Part shown: in pieces, positions 1 through 23,700 of the stretch
Position numbering within the stretch: position 1 is the stretch's first letter
How the letters are laid out: the number at the start of each line of letters is the position of its first letter
Origin: Trichoplax adhaerens
Taxonomy: Eukaryota > Placozoa > Uniplacotomia > Trichoplacea > Trichoplacidae
Length of the DNA stretch: 64,000 bases
Reading direction: 5' to 3'
Assembly: GCF_000150275.1 (NCBI RefSeq)
Contig: NW_002060944.1
Location: 3,476,229-3,540,228 of the forward strand
Translations under genes and position numbers: made by a program
Notes under the pieces: generated by a model
Databases searched by the model: none
What the model saw: the letters and a program-made list of their open reading frames with translations, nothing else
Told to the model about the DNA's origin: nothing

Positions 1-3000
1 ATGCTAACCTTAGTTTAGCATCATTTGTAGTAAGCAAAACGATGGAAAGCGACTAACTCTGCTTTATTCTCACTTAGAACGATGGTTGCTCCATTGTTAA
101 TTGAATCTAGACATTCCTATTACTCTAATTTTTGGTGTGGCGTAGATGAGCAGGTAGTTCAAAAATTTTTCAAGAAGCCTTATATTTATATTTGCTTCTT
201 CCTTATATAACTCTCGATTGACCTTTTAACTGTAGGTATTTTATTGCTCCCATCACCTTACTGCATTAGCTATGATAAATCTTATTCTCATATCGTATGT
301 ATTTCGGTTCACTGCGAGGAGAAACGCACAGAATCTTCCGCATATGATTTTATTTTAACAACTACTCTATTAACATTATCGTACGTAGAACCCTAACCCT
401 AACCCTAACACCGCCAAGGGAAAGACTAGCTATCCTATTATGTTATATCGTTATATCCTGCAGTATACGCAAAATTACAGATGGCAATTTAATTTACTCT
501 CTTCGATGTCGCGCATAAATTCCAATAGTAACCCTAGAAGTTATCATTGATCGCACTTTCTTTTGATTCTAAAACTAGCATATAATTTATATTTTAATTA
601 ATCAAGTTTTACCTCCACCCTTATATTAACTAGATGTTTGTTTCCAATACCGTATACGGCGTGTAAGTTTAGCCACTAGTTGCCTTTTGGTGCGTCGTAG
701 TAAATCTCACTTTCATTATGCTTATCGGTCTTTTAAGGGCTACTATCGCCGGACAGAAGATTATTTACCCACGCTTAAGCGCGAAAGAAAAGGAGTTTTA
801 CAAGTAGCCATGATCCACTCAACATTTCTGATAGATTTAAATCGAAAATCCGTCGAGAAGTTTTCATTTTATCCTCCTCATTCAAGCTATCAGGGACACA
901 TAGATGATTTATTAATCTTTTCCTATAGTGCTAAAATGGCAGGTAATTAACTTTAATTTAAACAATTTTTAAATAATTGAGTAAATTAAATACTACAACT
1001 TTCAAAATAATATTAAAAGCTTTTATAGTAAACTAGTATAGACTTGTACAGATAACATTTCGGTTCGAAATAAATACCGTCAGTAGTCTGAATTTCAGAG
1101 AATTATCTTGGCTATTCTCAACGTCAGAAATGTTAATAAGTACCTGATGGAATTCTAGTGAGATTTTGACCTAGTACGAGTACTTAAATTGCGGCAAAAA
1201 TTTTAGATATACTATATCTGTCCTTCACTTTGCTTCAAGGACAGAAGATGAAAATGTAAATACAACTATTGATTAAAAATTTTCCTTTTCTTAATAGGAA
1301 TACCCTTCCACTTATTAAATAATAAAATTTATGGTTATTTGTTCTCTTCGCCACAAGTGCAGGAACTAATTACAAGGAGAGAATCTTTTCTGAATTATAA
1401 ATTAAATCAACTACGTTAGTCCTGTGAAATTCTGATAACTAAATTTCACAACCAAGATATTTCAAAACCATAGTTAATTTTGGATATTGCTGAATTCGAC
1501 ATTTATTTCTCTTGGATATCTATATCTAGTTGATGGAATACAATTTCCAAGATGGAATTTAATCTCTGATCCTTGTCGGCAATGGGGAAAATTGCCCTTC
1601 GATCAGGTTTTGAATTTGTTTCTTTCCATTTTCAAAATATAATGTTCATCTTATGTCGTATGTGGTAGAGCTAATTTCATCCAATTATTCCAGCCAGACT
1701 ATATCTAATTATGCATTCAAGACTTTCAGAAATACAATGTCACTTTAACTACATTACGATAGATTTCTACGTATATTTGTCTCATTTATATCCCTAAGTC
1801 GCTCTTTAAATTGATGTGCTTACAGGTTTATGTCATTAATTTACTGCGTCGAAAAGAAAGAAGACAATATATGAAAGCTTTACTAGATGAAATTTGTTTA
1901 GATGCTGAATTTTTCGAAGCCATCGATGGCAGGTATCTGCAGCTGTAGGATAGATATTAGGAATTGCATATTTAGGATTACTATAATTTAGCTTTTAAGC
2001 AATTAGTACTAAATATCGTAGTGATCGAAAATTATTCTAGTATTCACTACTATCAGTGTCGATTATTTCAGGTGATTAAAGATTGTTCTTAGTTATTTTA
2101 AGCTATTAACGCTATAAAACCGTAAAGAAATGTTTTAATTTTAAAATTCTGTTATAAATATCTATGACCATTAATCTATTTCAGACAGTTAAATGAAGAA
2201 AAAATAGCTAAATTAGGCATTCAAATATTACCTGGCTACTTAGATCCCTTTCATCAACGGTGAGATAGGTTTGCACCTACATTATAGACCAACATAATTG
2301 CACTTACGCTATAGTCTTGTTAACAACAATGCAGAAATAAAACTCAAATATACTCTAACATTATCCATTCATACAGTATGAAAGCTTGTAAAATACTCTT
2401 ATTTATCCACCGGAGAATATATGATCAAAGTCGTTATGGTAAATTCGAAAGTCTCTAATAGATTATGCGTTATTTACATACTTGCAAATGGAATAAGTTA
2501 CCTATAGCCAACGAAACTACTAATAAGATTGTAATAAAGTATAGCGGAAGGAACACATTAGTGCATGAGTACGCATCAGCAATTAATTTATAGTCTATCG
2601 AAAGAAAGAACATCAATACAAAGATCTACTGTATGTCAACATATCCAGCAATAAATACATAGTTCTACGGGCGCATTGTGAGAATTTGCTATGTCTATAC
2701 CGAAGAAAATAATATTCATTTACGTGTCATGCCAGCAAATCTTAAAATTAACATATACATATAAAGCTAAAAATTTGATAACTTTGTTTAATTATTCGAT
2801 AAAATTATTTCATGCAACATAATAGACCTATGAAATATGGAGAAATCGGTTGTTTTCTGAGCCATTACCAACTCTGGAAAAAAGTTATAGTGATTTTATG
2901 CAAGAGTAGCATCCAGCTTTAGATGGATTTCATCATTTATTAGCTACCAAAGGTATCCATAACTATTCCAACTTAATATTTCACCTTATTCTTGAATAGG

Positions 3001-4086
3001 TTATCCAATTCAATTATTCATCAATTCTTATCCTTGAAGACGACGTTAAGGTAAAAATGGGCTTCCATCGCCAACTTAGCCAGGTTATGCAAGAAGTTCA
3101 GTCGCTGTCACTACCATGGGATATTATGTTAGTATTTATGGCAGCTCATTAGGTTATGGTAAATCTCTATAGACTAAAATAAGATTCACATTACAAACTT
3201 GAAATCCTGAAAATCGTTGATTATTATCATCACCTCTTCTACTAATTTATGGTTATAAGTCGTACATATTCCCAATTTTTCTACAATGTCCTAAGAGCAT
3301 AAAAGAACTATTATTTTTTCTTGGTCATTCTCTCTCTAGCTATATTGGTAGGAAAAAATTACTTAGTGAAGCAGAAATACCTGTTAAAGGAGCAAATTAT
3401 TTGATTTGGCCTGATTATTCTTATTGGACGGTGGGTTATATCTTGTCTGCTAGTGGTGCAAAGAAATTATTAGCATCACAACCATTAACTCATATGATGG
3501 CTATCGATGAATTTTTACCAATTATGTACGACAAGCATCCTAGGTACAAACTATATCAGCGAATATTTCCGACTGATGAAACAACCTAGCCATCCGATTT
3601 AGAATCTATTAATTTAAAGCAGTTTCTATCACTAGTAGCATCAATAAATACTATATAGAATACAGTAAGATAGGTTATACGTTACTAATATACTAGACTA
3701 CTAGATTGATCAATTGCCCTATTTATTCTTTTTGTATTTACAAATCATTAAAACTGCTATTAGCAGAAATAGTAAACACAGAACATAGGATAGATAATGT
3801 AACGTCGTTGCACCACCAATGGATAGGTTTCTGGTCTATTTATTATTTACTCAGCCTATAACCTACTTTAGCTACATATGCATTAGCATATGCTAAATTT
3901 CATCTCATTTGAAATTGTTAATGCTATAGAAAAGACTGGAAGGAAATTTTTCCTGAGCGAAACTTGATTGCAATTTCTGCAGAACCACTGCTGATCGAAC
4001 CAGCTTTTTACGTTGCGGATAAAGATTATGTAAGCGATACTGAAGATTCGTCTATAGTGGTAGCAGACCAGCATGACGAGCTCTAG
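1..4086 (+). CDS. COLGALT1: Procollagen galactosyltransferase (glycosyltransferase family 25), 3' part
   Basis: This enzyme adds galactose to hydroxylysine of collagen in the ER lumen. Exons with consistent phases are 78-153, 738-942, 1298-1414, 1530-1606, 1826-1932, 2185-2259, 2826-2883, 3000-3127, 3340-3543 and 3930-4086. Family landmarks appear in order: SNFWCG, a YYRRTEDY block, [28 protein letters not shown] (start of the second GT25 module), [37 protein letters not shown] with an acidic metal-site-like motif, [34 protein letters not shown] and DYVSDTE. The protein ends in HDEL, an ER retention signal (vertebrate paralogues end RDEL). The 5' end, with signal peptide and first GT module, lies before the window. 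Bases 3-37 continue the family match ([10 protein letters not shown]) but do not join exon 78 by a GT donor. COLGALT1 versus COLGALT2 cannot be separated here. Confidence 0.93.
391..409. repeat. Interstitial telomere-type repeat (CCCTAA)3
   Basis: Three perfect copies of CCCTAA plus one extra base lie inside the 584-bp intron between COLGALT exons 78-153 and 738-942. This is the animal telomere unit (TTAGGG on the other strand). It is too short to be a telomere; chance or a repair scar is likely. Confidence 0.7.
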
Positions 4087-4900
4087 TAAATGCGCAAAAT
4101 AATGAAACGATCTTACCTAAATGATCCAGGTCAACATTACAAAGCAGCGCAATGATTTGAAAGTGATAGAATGATAAGGTGTAATTTAAAATCTAGCGGA
4201 ATAAAAAATCCTGATTTATTTTTAGCGTCTACCGATTTGATACGGATTTTAATTGAAGGCTATGCTATACCTTATTAGGGCTACTATGTCTTACTAACAA
4301 GATATCAATCTGGTCGCTAAATATTGTCAAATAAATGCTATTTATGCTATGTTGCACACTGTTATCATCTCTTTTTAGTGTACAAATATGTAAAAAATAA
4401 ATCAGACCCATATCGAAAAGAAAACTCGAAACAAGGAATAATACCTTAGTTGCTGGCCATTAAAAAGAAATTTCACACCTATGAAATATACATACGTGAT
4501 ATATATACTATACTTGTATACCGACATATACTCGTACATATGTGATATGCTGTAATATATACTGGATGAGCATATATAGATGTTGATAATAAATCAGCTA
4601 CTAGTTATCTACCGGCAGTGGCTAAAGTCTTTTTAGTAGATAATTGAAATTAGGTGCAAAGGTCCTATTTATCACTTTCTTATTAGTCTAGACTCAGCGC
4701 ATAACTAGGGCAAAATGAAATAAATCGTTAAATAACTCAAGTAGATATTGTTTGCTGACTGAAAGTGCTATAAACTATTCTACTTTACAAGAAGTACAGG
4801 TATTAAAATCGTTAGAACTAGTAGATTAACATTGAGAACTTGTCAACGTTCAAGTTATTCAGATAAATTAGCAATAAGCCAATTTACTTGTATTTCAGCT
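4087..4900. other. Intergenic, no gene seen
   Basis: About 0.8 kb between COLGALT and the small ORF at 4901. It is AT-rich with stops in all frames. Near 4500-4580 there is a short stretch dense in TATA/CATATA words. The COLGALT 3' UTR should lie at the left edge, but I could not place a poly(A) site. Confidence 0.5.
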
Positions 4901-5392
4901 ATGGAGAAACCATGTTATGCCACGCCATATCCCTCGCGTATTCCCATTCTGGTTAATAAAAACTACCTCTATTCAACGCCTATTTCTTCAAAAGTAGTCA
5001 AAAGTCAAGTTCACTATAACTCTATTCCATGTCGTATCCCTCAATTAATTCGACGCCTCTCGCCATCTCCGGATCAAGCCGCTAGCCATAAAAGACTGCC
5101 CGATATGGAGATAGAGCTACAAAATTATATAGATTCTGAATCGACTAAGAGTTATAATGATGAAGGCAAGAAATCTCTGGCTGGAAATGTATCTGATTTG
5201 AAAGCAAAATCAATCAGCGGAATTGTCTCCAAAGTCATTAGTAAATGCATCGACAACAATTTATTTATCGACAGCCACGACACCAAGCAAAATCATTATT
5301 TTCATACACCTAGTTTAGATCGCCGGAGTAAAGTCAGATTTCAAAATGCTCATTCATTTTGGAAAGATATTGAGATACGAGATCGTCTGTGA
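4901..5392 (+). CDS. Uncharacterised 163-residue protein or last exon
   Basis: An open frame runs without interruption from ATG 4901 to TGA 5392. A good splice acceptor (pyrimidine-rich, ending CAG at 4896-4898) lies just before this ATG, so it may be the terminal coding exon of a gene with a 5' non-coding exon. The frame itself stays open upstream to 4832. The product is polar, with basic proline/serine stretches in its first half, a central helix-like segment (KSISGIVSKVISKCIDNN), and a charged tail ending HSFWKDIEIRDRL. No signal peptide or membrane segment is visible. I do not recognise the family. Conservation in related genomes would decide whether it is real; its length and clean frame in AT-rich DNA favour coding. 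Confidence 0.5.
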   Translation: MEKPCYATPYPSRIPILVNKNYLYSTPISSKVVKSQVHYNSIPCRIPQLIRRLSPSPDQAASHKRLPDMEIELQNYIDSESTKSYNDEGKKSLAGNVSDLKAKSISGIVSKVISKCIDNNLFIDSHDTKQNHYFHTPSLDRRSKVRFQNAHSFWKDIEIRDRL

Positions 5393-6060
5393 TTTTAATC
5401 TGACTAAGAATTATTCAGGCAATGGATTATGAAATACAAAGCAAGGTTAAGATAAATACATTTATGTATTGTCTGAAATAGTATCGAAATTTGCAATTGT
5501 AATTTAAATTTGCTAATCTGATCCAGTAGAACGTATCTTATAGAGTGCAAATAGTAACTAATGTTTACTAGCCATAATTAAGGCTTTCATTTATCATATA
5601 TCGAAGAGTAAAAATTTACTTTCTACAATTGGCTAATAACAGTAATAAGTACTAGTTTGGTTGCGCTAGCATTCAAGGTATCCGGGTATTTAAACCTGAT
5701 GTTACACTTGCATGTAGAATTTGCAATACTCTGGTATAGCAAATTGTTTTACATGTTACTTTGATTGATATTAAAATATTATCGTAAGGGCTGCTTTATT
5801 CTCTCCCGATGATCAGTATCTATAAATTCTTTATTTGATCAATCAAGAATTACTTCATATAAGCTGTTTTCGAAATATTAAGTATTCAACACATTTTCTA
5901 GAATAATATACATGCTAGCCATCTTGTATCACGAAAATAGTACACGTTATAAATAAAAAGCATACTAAGACTAAGAACCATTTACAGTAATTATATTTTC
6001 CAATCAATATGATAGTCTTAAACATGCTGCTGCATGTATTGCACGTTTATTATAGGTGAA
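5393..6060. other. Intergenic, no gene seen
   Basis: AT-rich sequence downstream of the small ORF and left of the 212-bp tandem array. I see no open frame, RNA gene or clear repeat in it. Confidence 0.45.
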
Positions 6061-6696
6061 ATCTTCAATCGTGTAACTTATTGCCGTTTGTATGTCTAGA
6101 GGGATCAATTACTAGTTTGTGGAGTTCATCAGATAATTCAACTCTTAGCCATATCTTGATAGAGCTAATGCAATCAATTTTTAATCCTAAAAAGGCGTAG
6201 TAAAAGATATTATGAGATATCCTATTAATTAAAGCCTTCTTTACGGGTTCAATTAATAAGTATACCCTAGATATTTTCAATCGCTTAACTAATTACCGAT
6301 TGTGTAGCAAGGGAGGTCAACTACTAGTTTATGAAGCTCGTCAAATAATTCAGCTCTTGTCTATACATTAATAAGAACTGGTGCATCCAATTTTTAATCC
6401 TAAACGACGCAATAAAAGATATTATGAGATATCCTGTTAATTAAAGCCTTCTTTGCGGGTTCAATTAATAAGTATATCCTAAACATTTACAATAGCGTAA
6501 CTTATAACCAATTTATATGGCAACGAGAGGTCAATTATTAGTTTGTGAAGCTTGTCAAATAATTCAGCTCTTAGCTATATCTTAATAAGAGCTGATGCAT
6601 TCGATTTTCAATCTTAAACATACGTAGTAAAAGATACTATGCAATTTTCGGTCAATTAAAACTCTCCTCGCAGGTTTAGTTAATTAATAAGTATAA
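6061..6696. repeat. Three tandem copies of a 212-bp unit
   Basis: Units begin at 6061, 6273 and 6485, an exact period of 212 bp. Anchors recurring once per unit include ATTCAACTC/ATTCAGCTC, a TTTTTAATCCTAAA-like block, AAAGATATTATGAGATATCCT and GGTTCAATTAATAAGTATA. The first two units are closest; the third has drifted more. A minus-strand open frame of about 70 codons in unit 1 is broken in the others, so it is probably fortuitous. The array sits just upstream of the GC-richer CCDC180 promoter. It could be a local minisatellite or the remnant of a mobile element. Confidence 0.85.
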
Positions 6697-6776
6697 GTAA
6701 TATAGAATTCCGGGCAAGGCGTGGCACTGGCCAACACGGTCACCTGAAAGACGAGATCGACTGCGCAGTCGTCATG

Positions 6777-6790
6777 GTTACCGTAGCAAC
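6777..6790. promoter_or_regulatory. X-box (RFX-binding motif) upstream of CCDC180
   Basis: GTTACC GT AGCAAC is an imperfect palindrome matching the X-box consensus (two GYNRCC/GGNAAC-type half sites with a 2-bp spacer). It lies 263 bp before the CCDC180 start codon, in a locally GC-rich island (about 6700-6800) typical of a core promoter. RFX factors drive ciliary genes through this motif in animals; the regulatory role here is inferred. Confidence 0.65.
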
Positions 6791-7052
6791 GCTACTAACT
6801 AGATGATACTATTGATTTATTGTAAGTTCATCATCTCGTTATTGATGATTAGTATAGTAACGATTTTACTTACCATCTAGCTATTCATTTTATAAAGGAT
6901 TTAAATCGGTAGTAGAATTACACAAGCATAAAGTCTATAGCAATTGCTTTACTTGTTATTTGCTCTATTAAGAACTGAACTGCATATGTAGTAGAGTCAT
7001 TGCAGCTTGCTAGATTAAAAGGTATTCTATTGTCTAGGTAATATAAGTAAGG

Positions 7053-19936
<12,884 letters not shown>

Positions 19937-20768
19937 CTATAAATATCCGTTCGAGTATTTCAAAATGCCAGGCTTGGTTTTTATTGTCAATCTATTAGCC
20001 TACTGCTTCGAATTTGTATATAGTCCATTTAAAATTCGCATTTATCAAATGTATGATGATATATCTTTATACTTAAATTGCAGTAAACGACGTTTTCTAG
20101 CTATATGAACTTGATCATAGCGGAAATAGTCAAGATAGCTTAACCAAGTTGAAATAAAATTCAACGTTACAACGTAGGACTATTTATACTGATAATATTT
20201 GACAAATCAATGCGGCAAACAGCCGATTAATAATTTTGTAATTAAGCTCTTATTAAATAGAATGTTCTTATTGTAATAATAGCATACACAGCAGCATAAT
20301 TTGTACAGCAATTATATTGCAACACTTCTTCAAAATATAAAATTTCATCAAACAATTTCGACTTTCCTCATATGGTTAATTAATAAAAATAATGAAACCA
20401 GTACAATCAACTTTTGATCCTATTCAATCGTTTGCATAAAATAGAAACTTAGAAATAATACAACTTTTAAATTAATTTTACATAGTTTCTTAAAAGATCT
20501 CTAATTGACTAAAATGACGAGTAACAACGTCGTGCTAAACACTTAGAAGAGCCTAGAAAAAATAAAACATAAATCTTACCTCAATAATCAAATAAGATCA
20601 ATGTATAACCTTGCTAATGGAAATTTTGAACAGATTAAGTTTAAAAAAAATCGTAATAAATTATTCTACTAGTATCTTATAGTTTCAATAAAAATACCTA
20701 TCCTAACATCATGTAAATTTGCATGTTAATACAGAGTTTGCTACAAATAGAATGAAAATTCAATTAAG
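19937..20768. other. Convergent intergenic spacer
   Basis: About 0.8 kb between the stop codons of CCDC180 (+) and DROSHA (-). It is very AT-rich and should hold both 3' UTRs. I see no gene or repeat in it. Confidence 0.5.
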
Positions 20769-23700
20769 TTATGACACTTTCTTCTTCCAGCCTTTCTGAA
20801 CTGTTTTTGAGTATCTTGTCACGACTTCCTTAAATAGGTCTACATAGGAGTACTTAGTATTAGCATAAATAATCCAGTAATATTTATGGAAGAAAAACAG
20901 CTAAGATATTATTTATATAGTAATTATGAAATGACTGTACCACTTTCTAAGGCTTTCGATGCTGCATTCTTTTCTGCCATTTTAATACTGTTTTAAATAA
21001 CACAAAATTAATCAGTAAAAAAGTAAATTACATAATTGCATGCTACATGCTAATACATTTATGCTTACCTGCTTCCAATACCTGTAGCTATACATTTTCC
21101 ATGTAAGTGGACCTCAACTGACAACAGACAAAAGAGCGAATCATAGAGTCATCGCTATTGCTAAATAACACATTTTTAGCATCCAAAATTTCATTATGAC
21201 TGTTACTATTATCAACATACCTGTAAATTCTCTTTGGTTTCCGAAGCTATAATTTCTGATTACGCTTTAAAACAAATAGTAGTGAATTAATAATTCGTTT
21301 TAATTATTCTACTTATACTGTAAACTGACACCCTTACACATATTTTGGATATTCTGGTTGCTTATTAGTTTTACGCATCATAATGCAATAATTATTTAGT
21401 CTCGACTTGGGATCGAATTTTCCCAGATCGGGAATTATATCCTACATCAAGATGAAAATCTTAAATCAAGCTCAAATAGATACATTTAGTCTTAACAGTA
21501 TCACTTAAGAAATTCATTCTTGTAATACTGTAGTTGCAATCTATAAAAATAATATATTGTTATCGTTAGTGAAGTTCTATTAATAGTACCTTAATTTTTG
21601 AAAAAAAACAAACACTGCAAAAGGCTTCTACGTATGATATCCCTTTATCGATGAATAATGCCCCAATAAAAGCTACATAAAGTTAAAATCGGGTAAAATG
21701 ATAATTTTCATCATTTTTCGTAAATAGAGCACTTTTAAAAACACTAATAAATAATGTCTTTTCAAAATGCTATCAGCTAATTACATTCCAGTATGTCTGC
21801 CATGATCTTTTGTCGCTTTGAATGTAAAATCTACCAACAAAAGATTAAAAATCAACAACTTTGCTTAATGACGAATCATTCGTATACGGTATGCTCTATC
21901 TAAGTTAGCAAAACAAAGGTAGTATAATCTTTACCTTATCTCGGTCATTCACACCGGTATACAAATACTTATCCAACAACAAATCCTCAGCGACTTTACT
22001 TTGTAATTCATTATTGGAAAGTGAACTCCTTAAAATCTTAAAAATTATGATGGAATATCCACCAAATGTTATGCTAAATTTTTAAATCGCTTAAAGTCAA
22101 AAGTCAAGCAATTATCTTACACTTAGATGACCTTCACGGTAATGTGGAAATTGGCGATATACATGTGAAGCTAGCATGTAACTTAAGATCGCATCTCCAA
22201 GAAATTCTAGCCTTTGATAATCTCCTCTGGACAAATAAACAAATAACATTAAATCTTCAGTATAATCGAAATATCAAATGACGTAAGAATTTATAACGCA
22301 CATTGTTAAATGATTTAATCCAGCTGATGGATGGGTAAACGCTTTAGCTAATAACCGTATATGTTTAAATTCGACACCGATCGATTCTTCAAAATCGGTT
22401 AAACCCTATTAGATAGCGATATAAATAGCCGGTTGAATTACTTTTATTAAACCTTATCACGAAACAATCATGGCAGTGTTTAAGTTATTTAACCTGCAAA
22501 AACTGAGATTTCGGAATCAATATTCGGTCACCGTCTGGAAACTGTTCCTACAGCGGTGCATAATAACAATAAAGCATTAGACAGTAATACAGATAAGCTA
22601 TTGCCAAGAAAGAGTTTAGTGTTTCGAAATATAAGCTAGTTTGTAACTGAATATTGAAACAGCTCACCTGCAATGGGTGCGTTACAAGATTCATCCAAGT
22701 TCCCATAAGTTCACTCTGCGCGTAATAAAACGTATTGTTTGATTAATAAAATAACTGTACTTAAATACTCTCGCTAAATGACAGTGGATTCGTATTACAT
22801 CGTCATCGAATGTTAGCTTGCCAAAAATTTCTCGGACTCTATCAAGTCCATTTTCCAAATACATTGCACCTGGTGTACATTATAAAAATGAAATACTATT
22901 AAAATTAAGAATAAAATTTGCAATTTAGATTCAATGAACAAAATGTCTTAACCAAATAATGCTTCTACGCCGTTAGCGATGGAGCGATCTAGATTATTGT
23001 TTTTAAGGGCTCTAAGAAATTATTTGAAGATTAGAGGCAGATATGATCTTGTCTAAAAGCTTTCCGAGATTGAATTCTTAGCTCGTACTCATGAGAATAA
23101 GCCAAAAATTCGTCGAGTTTGAGTTTCTGAAAAGTAAAGATACCTTGTTTACAAAATTTGTATCTAATAATTAATTTTATGATATAAAGCGTACCTTTCC
23201 TAATCTTCCCAGTTGTTTATTATTTACTAAGGCTGACCGATACACTGATAAATCTCCCTCCGATAGGTCAGGAAACATAAAAAATAGTTCGACGCTAAAA
23301 GTATCAACGGTATGTTATAAGCAAATATTCGTAGATTAGGTCCAGTCTAAGCTTTCAAAATATAGCAGTTATTCCAGTCTCCACAAGATGGAAATTGATT
23401 ATCGAAGATTAGTATGTGAGAAAATCGAAATTAAATATAAATATACGTTATTAATGCCAACAAGAACACACCTTGAAATATAATTTATTACTGCATCACC
23501 AAGATATTCTAGAGTTTCGTTATCCAAGATACTTATTTAAATAGAATGATATTATTGATAATTTATACAATACTAAATAACATGTATACGTGCATAATAC
23601 TGTATTTATTTTATATATACGGATCTACCTTGTTTCAAGCTCTGTTGATAAAATTTTTCTGGCTTTCTGTGGATTTAATTCTAATTATGGTGACAAAGGC

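Noticed and set aside
6061-6696. Possible CRISPR array
   Set aside because: The repeat fills the entire 212-bp period with no short repeat/unique spacer alternation, and the genome is clearly eukaryotic.
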